Shown here one piece after another: positions 41,553 to 49,972 of a stretch of 64,000 bases of DNA. Within the stretch, counting starts at the first letter, position 1; each line of letters starts with the position of its first letter. Source of the DNA: Gordoniibacillus chartarius (GTDB lineage Bacteria > Bacillota > Bacilli > Paenibacillales > NBRC-103111); NCBI RefSeq assembly GCF_042432825.1, contig NZ_JBHLWN010000100.1, positions 8,086 to 72,085 of the forward strand, given 5' to 3'. The position numbers and the translations under genes are program-made. The notes beneath the pieces were generated by a model. The model saw only the letters and a program-made list of their open reading frames with translations, was not told where the DNA came from and did not search any database.

Positions 41553-43886
41553 GTGCTAAGCAAGAAGGGAAGCTTTTACCGCAATACGCTTATTATTATT
41601 TTGCTAATCGCCTCCGTGCCTGGACTTGTCACGGGGTTATCCATTTACGGCATCGTGACTGGGCGAATCGAGAGCGAGCTTCAGCGTCTTCACCATAATA
41701 AGCTGATCGAGCAGGAGCATAATATCGAGTCGCAATTCGCCAATCTGGAAATGACGTTCTCGCACTGGACGTACGACCCCGGACTCGGCGCCAAGCTGAA
41801 GGAGCTTGACTTCGTCCGCAACTACGATCAGGTGCAGGAGCTGTACCGTACTCTGCTCATCATTGAAGGCTCCAATGCGCTGATCGGCAAAGTGGAGCTG
41901 TATTTGAGCACGCCGCGGCCGGTCGTCTTGACGAAGGAAGGGTACTCGTTCGTAAACGATACGGCCGAAGTACAAAAGTACGAAAGCATGCTTCAGCAGC
42001 GCAAAGCGCTGTTCTGGACGGATGAAAGCGCGGCTGAGGCAGGTAAGGCCGCCGGTGCGGACGAGGGCGTCCTGACGCTCGTCAGCAAGGTGCCAGGGGT
42101 GCCTGCGGAGCCATTCGGATTGCTGATTGCCCAATTGGATGGGAATAAGCTTAAGGAACAGCTGAAATCACTGAATCCATACGAGGAAGGTACGGCGCTG
42201 ATGATCGCCGGAGACAGCGGGCGACGCTTCTCTTCGGGAGAACGTCAGCCGCAATTGGAGCAGGCGCTTCAAGCGTTGTACACGAAGCGGAGCGCAGACG
42301 TAAGCGATACCAGAGACGAATCGATGCTGTACGAAGTCGAGGGGAAGACGTATTCGGTCTCGGCCAGCGAATTCAGCCGCTTAGGCGCCAAATGGGTATT
42401 CATGTCGGCAGTACCGCTATCCAACATTACCGCACCGGTGCTTCTGGTCTCGAAAATTATTTTGCTGATTTCCATCGGCGGGCTTCTTATTGCGATGGCG
42501 TTGACCTGGTTCGCTTCGTCTCGTTTGTTCGCACCGTTCGAACGGGTGCTGCAGCGGCTGTTCGGCAATCCGGAGCTGAAGCTTAACGCCAGCGGCTTCG
42601 AGTGGATCGAGAGCAAATGGCAGGCAATGACCCGGGAAAGCACGACCCTTCGCGAGCAGCTGGACCGCCATACGCCCGCACTGCGCGAAGGCTTCCTCAT
42701 GCAGCTTGTGCAAGGCTACTTGTTTGCGCTGTCGGAGACCGAAATCAAGGACAGGCTGAAGCAGCTCGGCATCGATGTCGAGGGCAAGCAGTTCGCTGCA
42801 ATGGTCGTGCAGCTGCGCGGCATGACCGATCCCGAGGCGCGCTTCTCGCAATCCGATGCGGAGCTGCTCGCGTTCGCCGTCGGGAATATTGCTCAAGAGC
42901 TTGGCCACAGTAAAGGAATTCCGTGCGAGACGCTCAATTATCACGATATGTCGCTCAGTCTGTTCCTGACGTTCCCGGGCGACTACAGCGCAGAGCAGTG
43001 CCGGGAGCGGATGAAGGAATTGGGCGAAGAGCTGATTCAGGTGATCGGCGGCATGCTGAAGCTGCAGGCGGTCGTCGTGCTGGGCCATATGACGGCGCAG
43101 CTCGGCCATATCTCTTATGTGTTCGAGGAAGCCCGGCAATCGATCTCTTACTGGGACGTAGGCGGCAAGAGCGAGCTGATCGACGTGGAGCAGCTGAACA
43201 AATCGCTGGCGCAGCGCGAATTCCATTACAACTTCACGCTGGAGAAAGAAATTATTCACGCCCTTCGCCTCGGGTCCGAGGAGGAAGCGGTGAAGCTGAT
43301 CCGCCAGTTTATGCTGGACTTGTCGCAGGCCGGCTTCAAGAAGCTGATCATCCAGCAGGGCATGCTGCAGCTGCTGGGCAGTATCCAGCATGCGATGCTG
43401 CAATCGGGCATGAATCCGATCGTTCTCTTCGAAGGCGCCAGCGTGTACGAAGAGTTCCAGCAGCTGAACGAGCCTGACGAGATGTTGAGCTGGTTCCAAT
43501 CGAGAATTGTCGGCACCTACGTTCAGGAGCTGATTTCCAAGCAAGATTTTCAACTGAAGCAAGTCGTCGAGAAGGTCATGGCTTACATCCGGGAGCATTA
43601 TGCGACCGACTTGTCGCTTGAATCGTGCGCCGATATGTTCGGAACGAGTCCGTATACATTAAGCCGTGCTTTCAAGCAGGCAACGGGCATTAATTTTATC
43701 GACTATTTAACGAATATGCGGATCGGCACGGCCAAAGAGCTGCTACAGAGCACTCAGCTGAAGATGAGCGAGATCGCCGAGAAGGTCGGATACCAGCATA
43801 CGTATTTCAACCGGATCTTCAAGAAAGTCGAAGGCATGACGCCGAGCCAATACCGGGATATGGTGCAGAGCGACCGTCAGAAATAG
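41553..43886 (+). CDS. Membrane-anchored AraC-family regulator, YesS-like
   Basis: The frame is open from 41421, but GGAAGGTGAT before the GTG at 41553, and a TATAAT between the two candidates, favour the shorter form (777 residues). A membrane helix lies at about 10-30 (LIIILLIASVPGLVTGLSIY), then an extracellular Cache-like sensor domain and a second helix near 290-312. A cytoplasmic region follows, then two AraC helix-turn-helix units in the last 100 residues (GTSPYTLSRAFKQATGINFI, YFNRIFKKVEGMTPSQYRDM). B. subtilis YesS, which activates rhamnogalacturonan genes, has the same layout and length. It probably senses a pectin fragment outside the cell and activates the flanking genes without a separate kinase. 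Confidence 0.9.
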   Translation: MLSKKGSFYRNTLIIILLIASVPGLVTGLSIYGIVTGRIESELQRLHHNKLIEQEHNIESQFANLEMTFSHWTYDPGLGAKLKELDFVRNYDQVQELYRTLLIIEGSNALIGKVELYLSTPRPVVLTKEGYSFVNDTAEVQKYESMLQQRKALFWTDESAAEAGKAAGADEGVLTLVSKVPGVPAEPFGLLIAQLDGNKLKEQLKSLNPYEEGTALMIAGDSGRRFSSGERQPQLEQALQALYTKRSADVSDTRDESMLYEVEGKTYSVSASEFSRLGAKWVFMSAVPLSNITAPVLLVSKIILLISIGGLLIAMALTWFASSRLFAPFERVLQRLFGNPELKLNASGFEWIESKWQAMTRESTTLREQLDRHTPALREGFLMQLVQGYLFALSETEIKDRLKQLGIDVEGKQFAAMVVQLRGMTDPEARFSQSDAELLAFAVGNIAQELGHSKGIPCETLNYHDMSLSLFLTFPGDYSAEQCRERMKELGEELIQVIGGMLKLQAVVVLGHMTAQLGHISYVFEEARQSISYWDVGGKSELIDVEQLNKSLAQREFHYNFTLEKEIIHALRLGSEEEAVKLIRQFMLDLSQAGFKKLIIQQGMLQLLGSIQHAMLQSGMNPIVLFEGASVYEEFQQLNEPDEMLSWFQSRIVGTYVQELISKQDFQLKQVVEKVMAYIREHYATDLSLESCADMFGTSPYTLSRAFKQATGINFIDYLTNMRIGTAKELLQSTQLKMSEIAEKVGYQHTYFNRIFKKVEGMTPSQYRDMVQSDRQK

Positions 43887-44073
43887 GCGGCGCCTCGCCT
43901 CCCGGGCGCTTCAGGGCTCCAATTGCAAGGAAAGATTATTGTGCAACAAAGGATAAAATGAGCCAAAATCGCCGCTGCAAAAAAGTTGCGTTGCCGGGAA
44001 ACCGCCGCTGCCGTAACTTGGAGCTACCGGGATCAATACCGAGACCGAACGATACACAAAGGGGATGACGTCA

Positions 44074-45624
44074 ATGAAGATCAACCGCAAAATGCTGGTC
44101 AGCGTATCCGCTGCCATGCTGGCCGCTTCCATGCTTGCTGCATGCGGCGCTAACAATGCCGGGAATGCATCCGGTACGTCGCAAGGACAAACCGCTCAAG
44201 AAACAGGACCTCTGAAGCTCAGCATCATGTCGATTCTGCTCAGTGCAAATCCGCCGGCAAATGACAACGCTATCAAGAAGCTGATCGAGAAGGCGACCAA
44301 CACCGAGATGACGATTCAATGGGTGTCGGCGAATAGCTACAACGATAAATTGAACGTGTCGCTCGCATCCGGCGATATTCCGGACCTCGTGTATATTCCG
44401 CCGGAGCTCATGCAGACGACGTTCCGTACGGCGGTTCAGCAGGGCGTGTTCTGGGACGTAACGAACTACATTAAAGATTATCCGAACTTGACGAACAAAA
44501 TTTCCAAGACAGCATGGGATCTTTCCAAGATGGACGACGGCAAAAATTACAGCATCCCTCGTCCGCGCCCATCCGAAGCCGACGCGTTCTTCGTCATCCG
44601 CAAAGACTGGCTGGACAACCTTGGCCTGAAGGTGCCGACGACGACGGACGAGTTCTACAATGTGCTGAAACAATTCACCGAGAACGATCCGGACAAGAAC
44701 GGCAAGAAAGACACGATCGGTCTCGCCGCCAACGTTACGCCGCCGGACAAGATGGAAGGTCTCGGCCAGCTCGAGTATTCCTTCGCAGGGGCGAACGGGT
44801 TCTGGAAATACACGGATAACAAAATGCAATACTCCGCGTTCCAGCCGGAAGAGCGCAAGGCGCTCGAGTTCATGAACAAGCTGTACACGGAGAAGCTTAT
44901 TCCGGAAGACTTCGCTTCTATGAAGGCAAGCCAGGTGAAGGATTTGGTGAAAGCCGGCAAAGCGGGAGTCATGTGGGAGAAGGCGGGCTCCGTCACTGAG
45001 TATGTGAACGAAATTAAGAAGACGAACCCGAACTTTAAGGAATCCGACTTCGTTCCGCTCACGAATCTGAACGGCTACAACCCGAAAGGTCCTGGCTTCG
45101 CAGGCGTGCTTGCGATTCCGAAGAAAGTGGACGAAGCTAAGATGAAGCGGATTTTGAAGATGATCGATACGTGGATGAACGACGACGTCTTCAACATCCA
45201 GCAATACGGTATCGAAGGCATCGACCATACCGTGAAGGACGGCGTGAAGGTCGTCGACGCAAAGAAGCTGCAAGAGAACGGCGGACCGGACTTCAACCAG
45301 ATCGTTTACGTTGCGGATCCGTATGCGAGCTCGATCAAGAACTACTTCCCGAAAGACGTACAGGAAACGTATAAGAAGATCCAAGACGAGCGCGCCAAGA
45401 CGAGCTCGGCGGATATCTCCTTCGGCCTGTTCTCCCAGACGGCGCAGCTGTCGCTGCCTGAGTTCCAGAAGAAAGTGCAAGATATGAAAGTGAAGGTCAT
45501 CATGGGCCGCGAATCGCTCGCAGCATGGGACGATTTCGTGAACAAGATGAAAGTAGACCCGAACTTCGTGAAAATTGGCCAAGAGCTGACAGAAGCTTAT
45601 CAGAAACGTTCCGGCACCAAGTAA
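44074..45624 (+). CDS. LplA-type oligosaccharide-binding lipoprotein
   Basis: AAAGGGG lies nine bases before the ATG at 44074; the ATG at 44065 is too close. The 516-residue protein has a lipoprotein signal ending at LAAC (Cys about 24) and a short tether. The mature domain holds ASGDIPDLVYIPPE and FFVIRKDWLDNLGLKVPTT, typical of LplA/YtcQ proteins. It should serve the two permeases encoded upstream of the regulator. It lies about 190 bases after the regulator gene, in a gap that probably holds the regulated promoter. Confidence 0.92.
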   Translation: MKINRKMLVSVSAAMLAASMLAACGANNAGNASGTSQGQTAQETGPLKLSIMSILLSANPPANDNAIKKLIEKATNTEMTIQWVSANSYNDKLNVSLASGDIPDLVYIPPELMQTTFRTAVQQGVFWDVTNYIKDYPNLTNKISKTAWDLSKMDDGKNYSIPRPRPSEADAFFVIRKDWLDNLGLKVPTTTDEFYNVLKQFTENDPDKNGKKDTIGLAANVTPPDKMEGLGQLEYSFAGANGFWKYTDNKMQYSAFQPEERKALEFMNKLYTEKLIPEDFASMKASQVKDLVKAGKAGVMWEKAGSVTEYVNEIKKTNPNFKESDFVPLTNLNGYNPKGPGFAGVLAIPKKVDEAKMKRILKMIDTWMNDDVFNIQQYGIEGIDHTVKDGVKVVDAKKLQENGGPDFNQIVYVADPYASSIKNYFPKDVQETYKKIQDERAKTSSADISFGLFSQTAQLSLPEFQKKVQDMKVKVIMGRESLAAWDDFVNKMKVDPNFVKIGQELTEAYQKRSGTK

Positions 45625-45635
45625 ATTTGTCATAG

Positions 45636-45666
45636 CCGACTCCCGTACATGTGGTGCGGGGGTCGC
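45636..45666 (+). terminator. Hairpin after binding-protein gene
   Basis: CGACTCCCGTAC and GTGCGGGGGTCG pair over about 12 positions with G-U pairs around ATGTG, shortly after the lipoprotein stop. A short CGCTTTG tail gives no strong U-tract, so partial termination or mRNA protection is likelier than a full stop. Confidence 0.55.
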
Positions 45667-45716
45667 TTTGCGTAACCGCACCAAATTGAACCTTATAAAG
45701 AGAGGGAGAGAGCCAT

Positions 45717-47891
45717 ATGAATTATTTTGACCCGAATGAATCGATTTACAGCAGAACCGGCGGGAAGGTGGAGGAGACACTGTCGGTTATCGCCGAGCGG
45801 TACATCGGAGCCAATCCGCCGCATCCGTTCGTGTACCGTCTCTTCAGCGAGGACGGCTTCAAACGGATTCACGACTTCCGCTACGAGATGGATATGACGA
45901 GCAAATGGGCGGACATGAAGAATGGCCAGGTTGTTTACGTATGGGCGAAGCTGTGGAGCGATCAGGCGACGGAGCTGAACTTCGGCATCAGCTGTTATGC
46001 TCCGGTGAACATTTACATCAATGGGCAGGAGTCGTTCGCGTCGAATATTTCCGATGAAATGGCCCCGGCTCGTAAAAATGTGTTCCGCGCCCCGGTCGAG
46101 CGCGGCTGGAATCAGGTCGTCCTGAAGTATCTGAAGACGGCTGCCGGGTGCGGCGGGGTGTTCGGGACGGCTTCGTTCAAAAATTTCCCGCTGCATTTCA
46201 TTGCACCGCTAGCAGAACGGGACGGACAGGAAGGCTGGGTGTATTCCGAGCCTACAGAGCAGGATTTGATTCCGCTGCTCGCCGGAGGGAGCGCTGAGGA
46301 ACTCGCCCAGGGCGGTGTGAAATGGTACCCCGAGCAGCGATGGAGCGAGGCCGAGCTGGAAGCCGGCGCGTTCGCCCGGCAGTTCGGCGCCGAGCCGGGC
46401 CGGACGGCGTATGCATGGACTTCGCTGGACAATACGGCTCCCGGGAAGCGGAAGGCAGCGCTGCGGGGCAGCCACACCGGAACGATCGTCGTGTATGTCG
46501 ACGGTGTGGAGGCCTATCGCAGTGCGGAAGCCGGAGAGTTCGCGCTGGAGACGGAGCTTGGCTTCGGCAGACACGATATCGCCGTTCTGTCCGAGTGCCT
46601 CGGCGGTCCGCGTTGGGGCTTCACACTGGAGACGGACGGCGCTCTGCAATGGCGGCAGCCGTTCCCGGTGGAAGGGCTCGCCGACCACTGGCTCTATCTG
46701 GGACCATTCCCTGCGGGGAAGCAGCCTGGAGTTCTTGAGCTGAGTGCTTCTGCGACCAAGGTGTTCGAGAACGGCGGGGATGGCGTCTTCTGGAGCGCCG
46801 ATATGCCGGCTGGCCGCGTACGTCCTTATTTGGAGAACCCGCTGTTCGGCAAGTGGAACTATCCGCTCGGCGTTACCTTGTTCGGTTTGATGCAGACGGG
46901 GACGGCGCTCGGACGCGGCGATTACGTCGATTACGTGCTGCGGCATATCGAGAGCTGCACCGCCGCCGACGCGTACGCGCTATGGGATGCGGAGCGTTAC
47001 GGCGCGCCCGGCGTGAACAACCAAATCGCGATGATCGACAGTCTTGACGACTGCGGCTCGTTCGGCGCCACGATGCTGGCGGGAATGAAGCACCGGGAGC
47101 TCGAAGGGGCACGCCAAACGGCGGAGCGAATTGCGGACTACATCGGCAACCGCCAGGACCGTCTGCCGGACGGGGCGCTGTACCGGGTTCGCGGCAGCGT
47201 CGATTTCATGGCCAATACGATGTGGTGCGACGACTTGTATATGAGCGTTCCGTTCCTTTGCCGCTATTACGAGCTGACGGGAGACACCGCCACGCTGGAT
47301 GATGCGGTGCGGCAAATTTTGCTGTACAAGCAATATCTTTACATGCCGGGGCTTCAGATTATGTCGCACGTGTACGATTTGAAGAACGGCAAGCAGACGG
47401 AAGTCGCCTGGGGAAGAGGCAACGGCTGGGTGCTGTTTTCGCTCGCCGAGCTGTTACAGACCTTGCCCGAGGAGCATGAGGAACGCCCGGCGCTGCTGGT
47501 GTTTTTCCGCGACCTGTGCGAAGGCTACTTGCGTCTGCAGGGCGAACGCGGCTTATGGCACCAGGTGCTCACCGATCCGGAGTCCTACGAGGAGACGTCG
47601 TGCACGTCGATGTTCCTGTACGCGTTCGCCCGCGGTGTACGCTCCGGCTGGCTGGAGGATGCGCGTCCGTATGCGGCGGCCGTTCTCAAAGGGTGGGAAG
47701 GGCTGACCCGCGTCGGCATCGACAAGCACGGCAACGTTTACGGCGTTTGCCGGGGCTCGGGGTATTCGTTTGCCGCCCGCTACTATAAAGATGAGCTCTC
47801 CTGGCTGCTCAACGACACCCACGGGATCGGCATCGTCATGCTGGCCGGCGTTGAGGTGCGGGAAATGATGCGCGCTCTTGAGACTCAATAA
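45717..47891 (+). CDS. GH105 unsaturated rhamnogalacturonyl hydrolase with N-terminal extension
   Basis: The 724-residue protein is about twice the size of B. subtilis YteR/YesR. Residues from about 375 to the end form the GH105 (alpha/alpha)6 barrel, with MWCDDLYMSVPFLCRYYELT (the Asp pair includes the expected catalytic acid), VAWGRGNGWVLFSLAE and a YKDELSWLLNDTHGIG ending. The N-terminal half looks like tandem beta-sandwich carbohydrate-binding regions. No signal peptide is present. GH105 removes unsaturated galacturonic acid from lyase products inside the cell. GAGAGGGAGAG precedes the ATG. Confidence 0.9.
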   Translation: MNYFDPNESIYSRTGGKVEETLSVIAERYIGANPPHPFVYRLFSEDGFKRIHDFRYEMDMTSKWADMKNGQVVYVWAKLWSDQATELNFGISCYAPVNIYINGQESFASNISDEMAPARKNVFRAPVERGWNQVVLKYLKTAAGCGGVFGTASFKNFPLHFIAPLAERDGQEGWVYSEPTEQDLIPLLAGGSAEELAQGGVKWYPEQRWSEAELEAGAFARQFGAEPGRTAYAWTSLDNTAPGKRKAALRGSHTGTIVVYVDGVEAYRSAEAGEFALETELGFGRHDIAVLSECLGGPRWGFTLETDGALQWRQPFPVEGLADHWLYLGPFPAGKQPGVLELSASATKVFENGGDGVFWSADMPAGRVRPYLENPLFGKWNYPLGVTLFGLMQTGTALGRGDYVDYVLRHIESCTAADAYALWDAERYGAPGVNNQIAMIDSLDDCGSFGATMLAGMKHRELEGARQTAERIADYIGNRQDRLPDGALYRVRGSVDFMANTMWCDDLYMSVPFLCRYYELTGDTATLDDAVRQILLYKQYLYMPGLQIMSHVYDLKNGKQTEVAWGRGNGWVLFSLAELLQTLPEEHEERPALLVFFRDLCEGYLRLQGERGLWHQVLTDPESYEETSCTSMFLYAFARGVRSGWLEDARPYAAAVLKGWEGLTRVGIDKHGNVYGVCRGSGYSFAARYYKDELSWLLNDTHGIGIVMLAGVEVREMMRALETQ

Positions 47892-47942
47892 TCTATAAAG
47901 ACCGATCGTAACGGATATCCGGATTGAGGAGTGGACGATACT

Positions 47943-49307
47943 GTGTTTAGAAAAAAGACAATGGATTTTCCGGTAGACCGCTTCGGAGCGATCGGCGACG
48001 GTTTGACGAATTGTACGGCCGCCATTCAGGCTGCGCTCGATGCCGCAGCGGAAGCGGGAGGCGGCCGCGTCGTGTTTTGGGAAGGCGTGTACATGTCGGG
48101 GGCGATCTACATTCCGTCGAACGTGGAGCTTCATATCGCCGAAGGGGCCGTTCTGCAGGCGATTGTGGACGACGATGCGTATCCGCTCATTTGGACGCGC
48201 GTCGCTGGCATTGAAATGCATTGGCCCAGCGCGCTGATTAATGTGCTCGACCAACAGAACGTTGCCGTGAGCGGGAAAGGAATCGTCGACGGGCAGGGCG
48301 AATATTGGTGGGACCGGTATTGGGGGCAAGACAAGCTGGGCGGCATGCGCAAGGATTATACCGCCCGCGGCCTCCGCTGGGCCGTCGATTACGACTGCCG
48401 GCGGCCGCGGCTGCTGCTCGCCTCGAACTGTTCCGATGTCCGCATCGCAGACCTGACCTTCGTTCGTTCGCCGTTCTGGAACGTGCATATTTGCTATTCC
48501 GATCAAGTCGTCGTTAGCGGGCTGCGGATCGTTCGGAGCGGCGGTCCGAGCACCGACGGCATCGACATCGATTCGTCGTCGAACGTGCTTGTTGAGCATT
48601 GCGACATCGACTGCAACGACGACAATATTTGCGTGAAGGCGGGCCGCGACGCGGACGGTCTCCGTGTGGGCCGCCCCTCCGAGCACATTCGGATTCAGCA
48701 TTGCAAGCTCGGACGCGGGGCCGGCGTTACGCTCGGCAGCGAAACGTCGGGCGGCATCCGGTACGTGCATATTTCGGATATCGAGATGACCGGTACGGAG
48801 AACGGCTTCCGGCTGAAATCGGCGCGTACGCGGGGCGGAGTCATTGAGCACATCACGGTTCGGAATATTACGATGACCGATGTGCTGCGTCCGTTCAGCT
48901 TCCTGCTCAATTGGCATCCCAGCTACAGCTATGCGTCGATACCGGACGATTTCGAAGGCGAGGTGCCGGAGCACTGGCGCGTCATGGCGGAGCCGGTCCT
49001 GCCTCCGGAGCGGGGGATTCCGGAGTTTCGCGATATCGACATTTCGGACATAACCGCGAACAGCCGGTTCGCCGCAGAGGACGGAAGAAGGTCCAAGGCG
49101 TTCGAGGTCGAAGCGTACGAGGAGAAAGCGATCCGGGACATCCGCTTCGCACGGATCGAGCTGAGCGTGAACGAGCCGGGCTTCATCGCTCATGCAGCGG
49201 ACTGGACGATGGAGCAAGCGGTCATTCGTCTGACGGAACCGGCGGAGCTCCGCACGGACAACTGCCGGAATGTGCAACTACCAACCATCGAGGTGATCGA
49301 ATCGTGA
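47943..49307 (+). CDS. GH28 polygalacturonase-like protein (first copy)
   Basis: Start choice is ambiguous: GTG at 47931 touches the GAGGAG site, so I use the GTG at 47943 (454 residues); ATG 47961 is also possible. The right-handed beta-helix begins with DRFGAIGDGLTNCTAAIQAA. Catalytic motifs are STDGIDID (about 202), DDNICVKAG (about 226), GRGAGVTLGSETSGGIR (about 260) and GFRLKSARTRGG. The usual GHG motif is GAG here, so the conserved His is absent, as in some specialised GH28 members. There is no signal peptide, indicating action on imported oligomers. Confidence 0.87.
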   Translation: MFRKKTMDFPVDRFGAIGDGLTNCTAAIQAALDAAAEAGGGRVVFWEGVYMSGAIYIPSNVELHIAEGAVLQAIVDDDAYPLIWTRVAGIEMHWPSALINVLDQQNVAVSGKGIVDGQGEYWWDRYWGQDKLGGMRKDYTARGLRWAVDYDCRRPRLLLASNCSDVRIADLTFVRSPFWNVHICYSDQVVVSGLRIVRSGGPSTDGIDIDSSSNVLVEHCDIDCNDDNICVKAGRDADGLRVGRPSEHIRIQHCKLGRGAGVTLGSETSGGIRYVHISDIEMTGTENGFRLKSARTRGGVIEHITVRNITMTDVLRPFSFLLNWHPSYSYASIPDDFEGEVPEHWRVMAEPVLPPERGIPEFRDIDISDITANSRFAAEDGRRSKAFEVEAYEEKAIRDIRFARIELSVNEPGFIAHAADWTMEQAVIRLTEPAELRTDNCRNVQLPTIEVIES

Positions 49308-49972
49308 CAATCGCCAGGAAAATGTATCGGGCCCAGCTTCGCGCCGGCGCCGGCTCTGCGGCGATCGACGCCGTGCGGCAGGCGTCCGCAGCAGCGGAGC
49401 GGCTTGTGCGCGAGGGCGTACTGATGACGGCAGCGGGGTTTGCCTGGAACGACAATTTGTTTCTGTATTACGAGTGCGTGAAACGGGACGTCGCACCGGA
49501 AGAGCTGGTGCCGGGGCTGGAAGCTTACCTGGCCGAATGGCCGGGGAAGCCGGAGCCGCGCCATTGGATTCTGATGATCGATGTGTTCCATTTCAATGAG
49601 CCTGCGAGCGCCCTGCACTGGCGGCGCAAGCAGCCCGTCGAGCGCCGCGCCGGCCGGGTCGCCCATCTGAAGCCGGAAATGATGAGCAGCTATATTTACT
49701 ATCACTACCAGCTTCAAGAGGAACGCGCCTTCTCGGGAGACAAGTACGAGATCATTGCGATGCACGAGAACCTGCTGTTCGGCTATCAGGAATTCCCGAA
49801 GGTAATCGAGGAGCCGGTAGTGCCTGGAAGACTGTCCACGAAGGGGACACCGGAGAACTGGGAAGATTCGCGGATGGATTTGCATTTTCAAGCTTGGGAA
49901 GACGGGCATCTGTATTTTAAACATATCGATCAATTGTTTGCGTATTACGATGAAGGAGGAGAACAAGCATGA
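49304..49972 (+). CDS. Uncharacterised 222-aa protein inside the pectin operon
   Basis: The GTG at 49304 overlaps the GH28 stop (GTGA), with GAGGTGAT upstream; the next gene also overlaps its stop. I do not recognise the family. The N-terminus is helical. The centre has WILMIDVFHFNEPASALHWR followed by KPEMMSSYIYYHYQLQEER and YEIIAMHENLLFGYQEFP, with several conserved-looking His, Trp and Tyr residues. The pattern H-x3-LQEE...EIIAMHEN-LFGY faintly recalls small alpha/beta-barrel mutarotases, but this is weak. Tight coupling between two GH28 genes implies a role in the same catabolic route. Confidence 0.75.
   Translation: MTIARKMYRAQLRAGAGSAAIDAVRQASAAAERLVREGVLMTAAGFAWNDNLFLYYECVKRDVAPEELVPGLEAYLAEWPGKPEPRHWILMIDVFHFNEPASALHWRRKQPVERRAGRVAHLKPEMMSSYIYYHYQLQEERAFSGDKYEIIAMHENLLFGYQEFPKVIEEPVVPGRLSTKGTPENWEDSRMDLHFQAWEDGHLYFKHIDQLFAYYDEGGEQA

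Noticed and set aside
44071..45780. 569-codon reverse-strand frame over the binding lipoprotein gene
   Set aside because: Shadow of a gene with clear lipoprotein signal and family motifs; the reverse product is compositionally odd and unrecognisable.
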